Source: Parahaliea aestuarii (GTDB taxonomy: Bacteria; Pseudomonadota; Gammaproteobacteria; Pseudomonadales; Halieaceae). From it: a DNA stretch of 64,000 bases. Below the pieces are notes generated by a model. It had not been told where the DNA came from and did not search any database. It saw nothing but the letters and a program-made list of their open reading frames with translations. Where the stretch lies: NCBI RefSeq assembly GCF_008064635.1, contig NZ_VRYZ01000006.1, positions 62,001-126,000 of the forward strand. Reading direction: 5' to 3'. The translations under genes and the position numbers were made by a program. Shown in pieces: positions 36,332 to 44,840 of this stretch; within the stretch, counting starts at the first letter, position 1; each line of letters starts with the position of its first letter.

Positions 36332-37612
36332 ATGCTGAACTGGGACGACTACCACAAGGAAGAGAGCACCAACACCAAGCGGACGGCACCGCCGGTACAG
36401 AAGGCCGCGGCCGAACCGGCCCCGGCGAAGGCTGAGCCCGCCGCTGCACCGCAGGCGGAAGCCGCGCTCAAAGCGCCTGCCAGCAGGGGTGAAGCTGTGC
36501 CGCCGGAAGTGGCGGCTGACAATATCGCCGCAGCCGCTCGCGCGGTGGAAAGCCTGGATGTAGCCCCCGGCCTGGAAGAGCTGGAAATGGGTGCCGCCCG
36601 GGTCTCCGTCGACGAAAAGGCGATGATCAACTGCCGCGCCGACCTCAACCAGCTGGTGCCCTTCAAATACGACTGGGCCTGGCAGAAATACCTGGACGGC
36701 TGCGCCAACCACTGGATGCCCCAGGAAATCAACATGACTGCCGACGTGGCCACCTGGAAGAGCCCGGAAGGGCTGTCCGAGGACGAGCGCCGTATCGTCA
36801 AGCGCAGCCTGGGCTATTTCTCCACCGCCGACTCGCTGGTGGCCAACAACCTGGTGCTGGGCATCTACCGCCTGATCACCAACCCCGAATGCCGCCAGTA
36901 CCTGCTGCGCCAGGCCTTCGAGGAAGCCATCCACACCCACGCCTACCAGTACTGCATCGAGTCGCTGGGCATGGACGAGGGCGAGGTCTTCAACATGTAC
37001 CGGGAAGTGCCCTCGGTTGCCAAGAAAGCGACCTGGAGCCTGTCCCACACCCACCATTTGTCGGACCCGACCTTCAAAACCGGTACGGTGGAAGACGACC
37101 AGACCCTGCTGCGCAACCTGATCGGCTTCTACGCCGTGACCGAGGGTATCTTCTTCTACTGCGGCTTTACCCAGATCCTGTCAATGGGTCGCCGCAACAA
37201 GATGACCGGCGTGGCGGAACAGTTCCAGTACATCCTGCGCGACGAGTCCATGCACCTGAACTTCGGCATCGACGTGATCAACCAGATCAAGCTGGAAAAC
37301 CCCCACCTGTGGACCGATGCCTTCAAGCAGGAAGTGATCCAGATGATCCTGGAGGGCACCCAGCTGGAAATCGAATACGCGCGCGACACCATGCCGCGGG
37401 GCGTACTGGGCATGAACGCGGCCATGATGGAGGAGTACCTGCACTTCATCGCCAACCGCCGCCTGTCGCAGTTGGGCCTGCCCGAGCAGTTCCCCGGCGC
37501 GGCCAATCCCTTCCCGTGGATGAGCGAGATCATGGACCTGCGCAAGGAGAAGAACTTCTTCGAGACCCGGGTCATCGAGTACCAGACTGGCGGCGCCCTG
37601 AGTTGGGATTAA
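36332..37612 (+). CDS. nrdB: Ribonucleoside-diphosphate reductase beta subunit (class Ia)
   Basis: The 426-residue R2 protein houses the di-iron/tyrosyl radical. Ligand helices contain [11 protein letters not shown] and the later [17 protein letters not shown]. The conserved tail is present. The first ~95 residues are an Ala/Pro/Glu-rich extension not needed by the fold, after a short [10 protein letters not shown] start. AGGAGA precedes the ATG. A 9-bp GC hairpin follows the stop (37633-37655). Confidence 0.96.
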   Translation: MLNWDDYHKEESTNTKRTAPPVQKAAAEPAPAKAEPAAAPQAEAALKAPASRGEAVPPEVAADNIAAAARAVESLDVAPGLEELEMGAARVSVDEKAMINCRADLNQLVPFKYDWAWQKYLDGCANHWMPQEINMTADVATWKSPEGLSEDERRIVKRSLGYFSTADSLVANNLVLGIYRLITNPECRQYLLRQAFEEAIHTHAYQYCIESLGMDEGEVFNMYREVPSVAKKATWSLSHTHHLSDPTFKTGTVEDDQTLLRNLIGFYAVTEGIFFYCGFTQILSMGRRNKMTGVAEQFQYILRDESMHLNFGIDVINQIKLENPHLWTDAFKQEVIQMILEGTQLEIEYARDTMPRGVLGMNAAMMEEYLHFIANRRLSQLGLPEQFPGAANPFPWMSEIMDLRKEKNFFETRVIEYQTGGALSWD

Positions 37613-37632
37613 TGGGGCCTGCCAGGCAACCG

Positions 37633-37655
37633 GCCCGGCGCCCTGCGCGCCGGGC
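37633..37655 (+). terminator. GC-rich hairpin after nrdB
   Basis: GCCCGGCGC-CCTGC-GCGCCGGGC forms a perfect 9-bp stem with a 5-nt loop, 20 nt beyond the nrdB stop. There is no T-tract, so it may be a pause or RNA-stabilising element rather than a full terminator. Confidence 0.4.
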
Positions 37656-37711
37656 GCTACACCAGAGTGAAACAGCCGTATCCAATAACAGGCAGCAACG
37701 AGGGACCAGCA

Positions 37712-37903
37712 ATGGATGACCGCGACAAAACGCCCAAGGATAGCGAAACGGTACTGATGGCGCTGGATCAGATCAGCCAGACCATTGATGTGATGACCAG
37801 TGTGGTCGGCCGCCTGCGTACCTACGTGCAGGAAGAGGCCGCCAGTGCCGGCAAGCAACCCAGCCTGCAGGAAGAGATGCGGCCGGATCGCGTACTGCAC
37901 TGA
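37712..37903 (+). CDS. Small conserved-looking hypothetical protein
   Basis: The 63-residue acidic/basic soluble protein begins MDDRDKTPKDSETVL after a good GAGGGA ribosome-binding site. A helical centre (ALDQISQTIDVMTSVVGRLRTYV) is suited to a short coiled coil. It lies 99 nt after nrdB in the same direction. I do not recognise it. Cotranscription with nrdAB is possible. Confidence 0.6.
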   Translation: MDDRDKTPKDSETVLMALDQISQTIDVMTSVVGRLRTYVQEEAASAGKQPSLQEEMRPDRVLH

Positions 37904-37945
37904 CCGCCGACTCCGCTCGCTGGCGCCGTCCCCCGGCGCCGCTTA

Positions 37946-37970
37946 ACAGCCCCCGCCATCCGGGGGCTGT
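37946..37970 (+). terminator. Strong hairpin after the small nrd-linked gene
   Basis: A perfect 10-bp stem, ACAGCCCCCG / CGGGGGCTGT, has a CCATC loop 42 nt beyond the stop at 37903. It is preceded by GGCGCC-N7-GGCGCC (37922-37940). No T-run follows, so its terminator strength is uncertain. Confidence 0.45.
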
Positions 37971-38185
37971 CAGCCCATCTCTCTCATGAATTCGCACACT
38001 GCGCCAGACTGCCCACATTGGTGAGTGCGGCATACTGCATTCTTTTGCTGCACTTCCTGACGACAAGGCAACCTGCGTACCCGGGCTTCCACAATATTCC
38101 TTTACCGGGACATCGACGTTGACCACTTCTCCATCGACTGCTCTAATCGTACGCAGGAAAAATAAAGAATGGACAAGGATAGCTC

Positions 38186-38737
38186 GTGGTTCGGCTGTTA
38201 ACCGTAGTTTTGTTGTCGTTAGTTTCTGCATGCTCTTTCAAAGCAAACAGTATCAAACAGGATGGGCACTACTCCCTTGCACCCGGCGAGGGACTTGTTC
38301 TGATAGGGGTGGAAACCAATATTGATCTGCTCAAGCTGACGGTCGTTGGCGAAGAGAATATTTTCCTGCCCTGGGAGGAGTTACAACAGGGAGATCGTTA
38401 TCTTCTGGTGGAATTGCAGGCCGGGGACTACAAGTTTTCGCGGATTTCACTCACCAGCACCCATTACTACAGTGTTCATGGCGCAGGGTTCTCTTTCCGG
38501 GTAAGCCCCGGGACAGTGAATTACGTTGGCGATTTCAGGATTCAAAACGCGAATTGGTTTGGCGGCCCAGCCAGCTTCTCTCTCATAAACCAATCTTCAC
38601 TGGCGCTGGAGTTCATGGAAGAGAACTTTCCCCAGGTGATGTCGACCATGCCGCTCACCTATGCCGGCCCCGGAACGGATGACTTCTTTAGATTTGCGCA
38701 GTCCCTCGGCGCAGAGGCCACCGGAGAAGGGCAATGA
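38186..38737 (+). CDS. Putative lipoprotein, unknown function
   Basis: The 183-residue product has a lipoprotein signal peptide ending LVSAC (Cys16). The mature part is beta-rich (GHYSLAPGEGLVLIGVETN, LVELQAGDYKFSRI, TVNYVGDFRI), like the DUF2846-type surface lipoproteins. The start is GTG with AAGGAT ahead of it. Its stop overlaps the S9 peptidase ATG by 4 nt. Base composition here is visibly less GC-rich than in flanking genes. Confidence 0.7.
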   Translation: MVRLLTVVLLSLVSACSFKANSIKQDGHYSLAPGEGLVLIGVETNIDLLKLTVVGEENIFLPWEELQQGDRYLLVELQAGDYKFSRISLTSTHYYSVHGAGFSFRVSPGTVNYVGDFRIQNANWFGGPASFSLINQSSLALEFMEENFPQVMSTMPLTYAGPGTDDFFRFAQSLGAEATGEGQ

Positions 38738-40827
38738 AGCAATTACTGTTTGTGCTTTTGCTTAGTGCAAGCTTTGGCTTTTGCTCTGCCGGGACGCTGG
38801 CGCAGCCTATTACTGGTGAAGATCTGTTCAAGCCCAACAGAATATCGCTGCCCGAACTCAGCCCCGGCGGAAAATACCTGGCGGCCTACCTGAACGAAGG
38901 GGATGAACGTGGCATATTCATCGTCGATGTGGCAACTGGAAAATACTACCCACTGCTGAATTTTGACCGGAACAACCGACTGCTGGGATTTACCTGGGTC
39001 GATGAAGACACTCTCTACGCGAATTACATGGTTTTCGAGCGCTTTTTTACGCAGGAGATAATTGATCTCACCCCATCCAATCTCGGTAAGAAGTCGCTCG
39101 GACATCGAATCCAGGAGCCGGGATATCTTCTTGATCCACTGCGGCATCAAAGCGACCAGATACTCTATGTGCGGACAGATGAAGATGGCGAGAACGAAAT
39201 CGTTACCGCATCAGTCAGCAACATGCGTATTGGAAAATTCACTAAAGAGACTGCTTTCAAGCATCCGCATGAGGGGGCTTTGCGTTACAGTTATGACCCT
39301 GATTCTTCGACATACTTTTCATATCACTGGGACGAAGAGAAGGAGACCTCCAGCGTATGGTACCTGGAGCACAACCAGAACACCTGGAAACAGCTTTTCA
39401 GTAGCGCTGACCGCGATCTGCATTTCAAATGGCTCGCCAACCTGGGCAACCAGCAGTTTGCGGTGCTGACGAATGTCGCCTCGGATCGTATCGCCATTTA
39501 CCACTACGATGCGCGCACCGGCGAATTTGGGCAGCCGCTCTATCTGCATGATCGTTACGACCTGGTCGATGCAGAAATTGACCGCTCGACCGGCGATGTG
39601 GTCTCGGTGTCATTTTTCGACCATGGCCGCTACAGCACCAAGTACCTGTTCAGCGACTCATCCCGGGACTTACACCTGCTGCAACAGGCTTTTCCGGGCA
39701 AGCAGATCCTGACTCTCTCGGTAGATAAGTTAAGTCATCAAAGGGTCGTTGGTGTATTTGCGGATGATGACCCCGGCACCATTTACCTGTTTGACCCCGC
39801 GACCCGGCGCGCCGAGCTCATTGAGTACATCAATCCGGCTCTGGTCGATACCAAGCTGGCCAGGACCGAAGTGATCTCGGTGGTTGCGGAAGATGGTATT
39901 GCACTAGAAGGCTTTCTAACCAAACCGCAATCCGGGAACAATGGCGTACTGCTGGTTATGCCCCACGGTGGTCCGATCGGTATGCGCGACTACAACGACT
40001 TCAACCCTGAAGTGCAGTACTTTGCCAGTCGCGGGTACTCCGTCCTGCGGGTCAATTTTCGTGGCTCCGCGGGATATGGCCGAACCTTCGCCGATGCAGG
40101 GAAAACACAGTTCGGCGAATTGATTGAGCGCGATATCGGGACGGTTGTAGACGCAGTCCGGGAACGCTTTGGTTACCGCCAGGCCTGTGCCATCGGTCTC
40201 AGCTATGGTGGCTATTCATCGGTGATGCTCACGCTGGCTGACCCGGACTTTTACCAATGCGCGGTTGCGATGTATGGCGTCTATGACCTGCCATTGATCT
40301 TCAGTGCAAGCAAGTTCAAGGCGAGCGAGTCCTTTCGCAAGACCATGTCTGAAATAATGGGCGATGACCTGGACGAATTGAAAGCCCGCTCTCCGCTGTA
40401 TCTGGCTCATCGCCTGGAGCGCCCGATTTTATTGATTGCTGGTACCGAGGACGAAATCGCGGATTTTGAGCACAGCAATCGCATGAAATACACGCTGCAG
40501 GCACTGGGCAAGGAATTCGAATACCACTTCTACCCTGGCGAAGGCCACGGTCAATCCACCTACTATGGCGATCAGCATCAGTTTGCACTGATAGACGACT
40601 TTATCCGCCGCAAGCTCGGCCTGGATGATTTCACCAGTGGGACATTCTCAGCGATTGTAGCGGATGAAAGCCTGCGGCTGGCGCAGTCCTTTGATGATGA
40701 TGGCTATTATCCCGATGCCCAGCGCGCGCAGTACTTCTATAGCAAGGCGGCCCGCGCAGGAAGCTTTGAGGCCAGGGAGAAGTTGGGGCTTGATTATTCA
40801 GATGCCACTTCTGAAGGTGAAGAATAG
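38734..40827 (+). CDS. S9 family (prolyl oligopeptidase) peptidase, exported
   Basis: The 697-residue protein has a signal peptide (about 1-23), a beta-propeller-like N-terminal half and a C-terminal alpha/beta-hydrolase. The nucleophile motif is GLSYGGYSS, the Asp lies in AGTEDEIADFEHS and the His in PGEGHGQS. After the hydrolase about 60 residues resemble one Sel1-type repeat (DAQRAQYFYSKAARAGSFEAR). It should cleave short peptides in the envelope. It is coupled to the lipoprotein gene, and the pair has lower GC and different codon use, consistent with acquisition. Confidence 0.88.
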   Translation: MKQLLFVLLLSASFGFCSAGTLAQPITGEDLFKPNRISLPELSPGGKYLAAYLNEGDERGIFIVDVATGKYYPLLNFDRNNRLLGFTWVDEDTLYANYMVFERFFTQEIIDLTPSNLGKKSLGHRIQEPGYLLDPLRHQSDQILYVRTDEDGENEIVTASVSNMRIGKFTKETAFKHPHEGALRYSYDPDSSTYFSYHWDEEKETSSVWYLEHNQNTWKQLFSSADRDLHFKWLANLGNQQFAVLTNVASDRIAIYHYDARTGEFGQPLYLHDRYDLVDAEIDRSTGDVVSVSFFDHGRYSTKYLFSDSSRDLHLLQQAFPGKQILTLSVDKLSHQRVVGVFADDDPGTIYLFDPATRRAELIEYINPALVDTKLARTEVISVVAEDGIALEGFLTKPQSGNNGVLLVMPHGGPIGMRDYNDFNPEVQYFASRGYSVLRVNFRGSAGYGRTFADAGKTQFGELIERDIGTVVDAVRERFGYRQACAIGLSYGGYSSVMLTLADPDFYQCAVAMYGVYDLPLIFSASKFKASESFRKTMSEIMGDDLDELKARSPLYLAHRLERPILLIAGTEDEIADFEHSNRMKYTLQALGKEFEYHFYPGEGHGQSTYYGDQHQFALIDDFIRRKLGLDDFTSGTFSAIVADESLRLAQSFDDDGYYPDAQRAQYFYSKAARAGSFEAREKLGLDYSDATSEGEE

Positions 40828-40910
40828 GGGAACTTTTCAGGCGCGGTATGCAGTGCAGGGCACCATACGCCACCCCTCGTTCCCCACTGCGGTGATAGAC
40901 CACCTCCGGG

Positions 40911-41393
40911 CTACCGGCTTACCCGAACTTCCGCGCGACTGAAGCGGGTGGATAGCTCCGCAGTAAAGCGGTTCTGCGCTGTCGCCGCGACCAGGCGCAG
41001 GCGATCTCCCTCGGCCAGTGGCGCCGCCAGCGGCAACTGCCAACGGGTGGTATCGTCGTTGCTGCTGTGCATCGTACTCGGGGCAATACCATCGGCCGCA
41101 CCCGCGGGAACGACGGCGACCGCAACCCCCTGCAGGCTGACACTGGAGGTCAGCACCAGCAGCGGTGCGTCGTCTGCGCGCACAACCTGCAGTTGCAGAC
41201 TGACGTTGCCATTCACCAGTTCACAGGTACCGCTCGCGTAGCGGCAATTGCTTTTCTCCAGTAGCGGATAGACCTGCCCCGCCACCGCAGCCCGGGGCTG
41301 TTCACCTGCCAGCTGGCCGACACCGAACCAGGCCAGCAGTGAGAGCAACGGCGCAACCAGCAGGGCGATGACAACGTGCTTGTTGGTCAGCAT
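40911..41393 (-). CDS. Hypothetical protein with one N-terminal membrane anchor
   Basis: The 160-residue protein starts MLTNKHVVIALLVAPLLSLLAWFGVG, a single TM or uncleaved signal. A beta-rich periplasmic part follows with CRYASGTCELVNGNVSL (two cysteines) and WQLPLAAPLAEGDRLRLV. ATG at 41393 is used because the upstream frame overlaps the symporter end. Its position as third gene of the DUF4212-SSS unit suggests an accessory subunit, but no family is recognised with certainty. Confidence 0.65.
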   Translation of the reverse strand: MLTNKHVVIALLVAPLLSLLAWFGVGQLAGEQPRAAVAGQVYPLLEKSNCRYASGTCELVNGNVSLQLQVVRADDAPLLVLTSSVSLQGVAVAVVPAGAADGIAPSTMHSSNDDTTRWQLPLAAPLAEGDRLRLVAATAQNRFTAELSTRFSRAEVRVSR

Positions 41394-41418
41394 GCGAGTT
41401 GCACTCCCGCCCGGCGCT

Positions 41419-43149
41419 TTAATGGTCCCGCGCCGCACTGGCGCCAGCCGGCACGCGGATGTTCTCGACCAGTTCCCGCACTGACGCCGGCGGCTGCGCA
41501 GTCACCCTCGATACAGCGAAGGCCACCGTGAAGTTGACGATAGCGCCAACCACACCAAAGGCATTGGGCTCGATGCCCAGGAACCAGTTCTCCGGTGAAT
41601 CGCCGAGGAAAGCGGTGCCAGGCATGAACATGATGCCCTTGTGCTGGAACACGTAGAGCAGGGTCACACCGATCCCCGCCACCATGCCGGCGATGGCGCC
41701 CTCTCTGGTCACGGCCTTCGAAAAGATACCCATCATCAGAGCCGGGAAGATGGAGGACGCGGCCAGCCCGAAGGCCAGCGCCACAGTACCGGCGGCAAAG
41801 CCCGGCGGATGGAGGCCGAGATAGCCGGCACCGACGATAGCCACCGCCATGGCAATCCGGCTGGCCATCAGTTCGGCCTTTTCACTGATATCCGGCGCGA
41901 TCATGCCCTTGAGCAGGTCGTGGGAAATGGACGATGAAATCGCCAGTAACAGACCCGCCGCAGTGGACAGGGCCGCCGCCAGACCGCCGGCCGCCACCAG
42001 GGCGATGACCCAGTTCGGCAAGCGGGCAATCTCCGGGTTGGCCAGTACGATGATGTCGTTGTCGACGGTGACCATTTCGTTGGTCCCGGCATTCGCACTG
42101 TACTGGATCAGGCCGTCGGCGTTCTTGTCCTCAAAGGCCAGCAAGCCGGTTTTCTCCCAGTTACTGAACCACTGTGGCCGCTCTTCGTAGGCCAGGTAAT
42201 TGCCCGGCTGCGGCTCAATGGTCTGCATCAGGTTCAGTCGTGCCATGCCGGCCACGGCGGGGGCTGTGGTGTAAAGAATAGCGATGAACACCAGAGCCCA
42301 GCCCGCGGACGAGCGCGCATCTTTCACTTTCGGCACTGTAAAGAAGCGGATGATGACATGGGGCAGACCCGCGGTGCCGATCATCAGCGAGGCGGTGTAG
42401 GCGAACATGTTCAGTGTCGATAGTCTCTCGTGCGTTGTGTACCGGTCGAAGCCGAGTTCGGTCACCACCTGGTCGAGCCGGTCCAGCAGGTAGGTGTCGG
42501 TACCCGCCATGGCGCTGCCCAGGCCCAACTGCGGGATCGGATTACCGGTCAGCTGCAGACTGATGAAAACCGCCGGAATGGTGTAGGCGAGAATCAGCAC
42601 GCAGTACTGGGCAATCTGGGTGTAGGTGATGCCCTTCATGCCGCCGAGCACTGCGTAGAAGAATACGATGATCATGCCGACATAGAGACCGGTGTCGTAC
42701 TCCACCTCCAGGAAGCGGGAAAAGGCCACCCCCACGCCCTTCATCTGGCCGATGACATAGGTGACCGAGCAGATGATCAGGCAGATGACCGCCACCGCCC
42801 GCGCCGAGCGCGAGTAGAAACGATCGCCGATAAACTCCGGTACGGTAAACTTGCCGTACTTGCGCAGGTAGGGCGCCAGCAACATGGCGAGAATCACAAA
42901 GCCGCCGGTCCAGCCCATCAGGAATACAGAACCGCCGTAGCCCATGAAGGCGATCATTCCCGCCATGGAGATGAAAGAGGCTGCCGACATCCAGTCTGCA
43001 GCGGTGGCCATACCGTTGGCCACCGGGTGCACGCCGCCACCGGCGACGTAGAAGTCTTTGGTGGAGCCGGCCCGCGACCAGATGGCAATGCCGATGTACA
43101 GGGCAAAGGTCGAACCGACCACAATGTAGCTGAGTGTGCGCAGATCCAT
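41419..43149 (-). CDS. Sodium:solute symporter large subunit (ActP-like SSS family)
   Basis: The 576-residue permease has about 13 TM helices and SSS motifs (YVAGGGVHPVANGMATAADWMSAAS, APYLRKYGKFTVPEFIGDR, TAGLPHVIIRFFTVP). An extracytoplasmic insert (FEDKNADGLIQYSANAG) distinguishes the DUF4212-partnered group from classical ActP. ATG at 43149 lies one base after the small-subunit stop. The group is thought to import short-chain organic acids such as acetate with Na+; substrate is inferred. Confidence 0.9.
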   Translation of the reverse strand: MDLRTLSYIVVGSTFALYIGIAIWSRAGSTKDFYVAGGGVHPVANGMATAADWMSAASFISMAGMIAFMGYGGSVFLMGWTGGFVILAMLLAPYLRKYGKFTVPEFIGDRFYSRSARAVAVICLIICSVTYVIGQMKGVGVAFSRFLEVEYDTGLYVGMIIVFFYAVLGGMKGITYTQIAQYCVLILAYTIPAVFISLQLTGNPIPQLGLGSAMAGTDTYLLDRLDQVVTELGFDRYTTHERLSTLNMFAYTASLMIGTAGLPHVIIRFFTVPKVKDARSSAGWALVFIAILYTTAPAVAGMARLNLMQTIEPQPGNYLAYEERPQWFSNWEKTGLLAFEDKNADGLIQYSANAGTNEMVTVDNDIIVLANPEIARLPNWVIALVAAGGLAAALSTAAGLLLAISSSISHDLLKGMIAPDISEKAELMASRIAMAVAIVGAGYLGLHPPGFAAGTVALAFGLAASSIFPALMMGIFSKAVTREGAIAGMVAGIGVTLLYVFQHKGIMFMPGTAFLGDSPENWFLGIEPNAFGVVGAIVNFTVAFAVSRVTAQPPASVRELVENIRVPAGASAARDH

Positions 43150-43150
43150 C

Positions 43151-43426
43151 TCAGGCACCCTGGTCTTCGTCGACCCCGAACTCGCGATCCAGGGCGGTCA
43201 TGCGCCGGGTGTAATAGAAAATAAGGGCGACGAATACGTAGATCGATCCCTGCTGGGCGAACCAGAAGCCCAGCTTGTAGCCACCGATCTGTATCTGGTT
43301 CAGCGCATCCACAAACAGGATGCCGCAGCCGAAGCTGACGACAAACCAGATCACCAGGAGTTTGGCCATCAGCGCAAGATTGCGCTTCCAGTAGGCCGCG
43401 GCCTGTTGTTCTGTCAGCCTGGGCAT
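43151..43426 (-). CDS. DUF4212 small subunit of sodium:solute symporter
   Basis: The 91-residue protein has two TM helices (LALMAKLLVIWFVVSFGCG and GFWFAQQGSIYVFVALIFYYT) and a C-terminal RRMTALDREFGV tail, the DUF4212 pattern. AAGGAGA lies 8 nt before the ATG. It is always found next to a large SSS partner, as here. Confidence 0.9.
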   Translation of the reverse strand: MPRLTEQQAAAYWKRNLALMAKLLVIWFVVSFGCGILFVDALNQIQIGGYKLGFWFAQQGSIYVFVALIFYYTRRMTALDREFGVDEDQGA

Positions 43427-43466
43427 AAGTGCGTCTCCTTTAGCTTTGTTATGACGAGAGTGCAGC

Positions 43467-43495
43467 ACTATAACATCGTGGACCTTTCCCACGAT
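43467..43495 (-). promoter_or_regulatory. Promoter -10 with palindromic operator for the symporter operon
   Basis: On the minus strand TATAGT (43467-43472) lies 41 nt before the DUF4212 ATG. Just upstream of it is a perfect inverted repeat, ATCGTGG-N7-CCACGAT (43475-43495), filling the -35 spacer. There is no good -35 hexamer, so an activator or repressor binding the palindrome is likely. Confidence 0.45.
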
Positions 43496-43661
43496 TCGGC
43501 TTTGCCCGGGGCCGACCCTGAAAGGCCTATTTGACGGCCAGCAGCCATCGGCAATGCTCGCGGGCAATACAGCCACCGCGTTGATCAGGTGTAGAAAAAA
43601 TCAGGCGTCAGGTGAGGTGCGCCGAAACCGGCGCCGGGTGTGTTGCGCTATCTCTCAAGCT

Positions 43662-44840
43662 CTACTCAAAGACCTCGTCTCCAGTCGGCTCGCGGTGCTC
43701 GGTGCGGTTTTCGGCAATGCGCAGCCGCGACAGTTCGTAGTACATCCGCCGTCGCGCGCGCCCCTGGTTGCCCAGCGGCCGATGCTCGTGCAGGCAGTGC
43801 CAGGGATTGATGGTCAGCTGGCGGGTGAAATCGAACTGGGCCGGGGTATTGAAAGTCTGCCGCGGAATGCGAATGGTGGCGGCAGAGATAAAGGGCGAAA
43901 GCTTCTCCGGCCAGCGCACCCCCGCATTCTCGATCGGCATGCGATGGGCGTCGGTCTGCAACTGCAACATCAGGTCGAACTCAACCCCTCCGGCGTCCAG
44001 CGTCCTGACCATGTTGTCCCGCAGGTAGTTGTCCGGCACCCGGCCGAAGGGCACGCCCGGAATGTCGCGGACCACCGGCGTCAGCGGCACAAAGGAATAC
44101 TGCATCGCCTGGCCCTCTCCCAGCAGGTAGGGCACGCAGCTGTAGTAGCGCTGCCCGAGGGGGTTGTACTGGGTCTCGTTCCACAGGCCCTGCATCAGGA
44201 AATCGAGAAGGTGGGAGTCGAAGGGGTTGAGAAAGTAGTAGATGGGCATATTGCGCAGGCTCCAGTCCTGCAGCTTTGCGTTGTCCCTCGCGTTGCGGGT
44301 AACAAAGGTCGGCGTTACCACACCCATCATGTCCTGGGTGAAGCGCTCGTCGTCCATGATCTTTGGCCCCGGCACATCCATGATTTTCAGGGCCATGCTG
44401 CCAAAGCCGACATCCTGGATGTCCCTGGGTACATCCGGGCCGGGGCCGGAAAAGCGGATCCAGGCCGGGTAACTGCGCGCTGTGGCAAACAGACCCACCC
44501 GCATCCGGGCCGGCAGGTCATCGCGGATGACAACCGTGCCCCGCACCAGGCCGTGGGTCTTGGTGTTACCGCCACGCTCGAATTTTCCCGGCGCAAAGCG
44601 GCCCCGCATCTGCTGTGACATCAGCTGGATGATGTCGTCCAGCGCCTGCTCCTCCCATTCATAAATTCGCTCTTCGGCGATTTGCAGGCACTCGTCCTCG
44701 CGGCGGGCGTTGATCAGCCACTGCAGCACTACCGCTGCCGGTTCCCGCAGCAAGTGATTCACCTGGGGGCGGAAAAACGGTTCCAGGCGCCGCTCCACCT
44801 CCAGCAGTTTCACCAGCAGGCGATGCAGTGGCCGCAGCAT
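43662..44840 (-). CDS. Catalase-fold heme protein (catalase-related, with distal His)
   Basis: The 392-residue protein belongs to the catalase superfamily but is shorter than true catalases. The distal heme motif is NTKTHGLVRG (His96). The heme-side C-terminal block INPWHCLHEHRPLGNQGRARRRMYYELSRLR is present, with a likely axial Tyr. A non-catalase N-terminal helical region covers about residues 1-80. There is no signal peptide. Related catalase-fold enzymes include allene oxide synthases and fatty-acid hydroperoxide enzymes. It is the last gene of the six-gene heme operon and its ATG overlaps the DyP stop (TAATG). Confidence 0.82.
   Translation of the reverse strand: MLRPLHRLLVKLLEVERRLEPFFRPQVNHLLREPAAVVLQWLINARREDECLQIAEERIYEWEEQALDDIIQLMSQQMRGRFAPGKFERGGNTKTHGLVRGTVVIRDDLPARMRVGLFATARSYPAWIRFSGPGPDVPRDIQDVGFGSMALKIMDVPGPKIMDDERFTQDMMGVVTPTFVTRNARDNAKLQDWSLRNMPIYYFLNPFDSHLLDFLMQGLWNETQYNPLGQRYYSCVPYLLGEGQAMQYSFVPLTPVVRDIPGVPFGRVPDNYLRDNMVRTLDAGGVEFDLMLQLQTDAHRMPIENAGVRWPEKLSPFISAATIRIPRQTFNTPAQFDFTRQLTINPWHCLHEHRPLGNQGRARRRMYYELSRLRIAENRTEHREPTGDEVFE

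Noticed and set aside
43662-44840. Calling this gene a true catalase
   Set aside because: It is shorter than true catalases and lacks the normal N-terminal arm; the motifs place it in the catalase-related group, where other activities are known.
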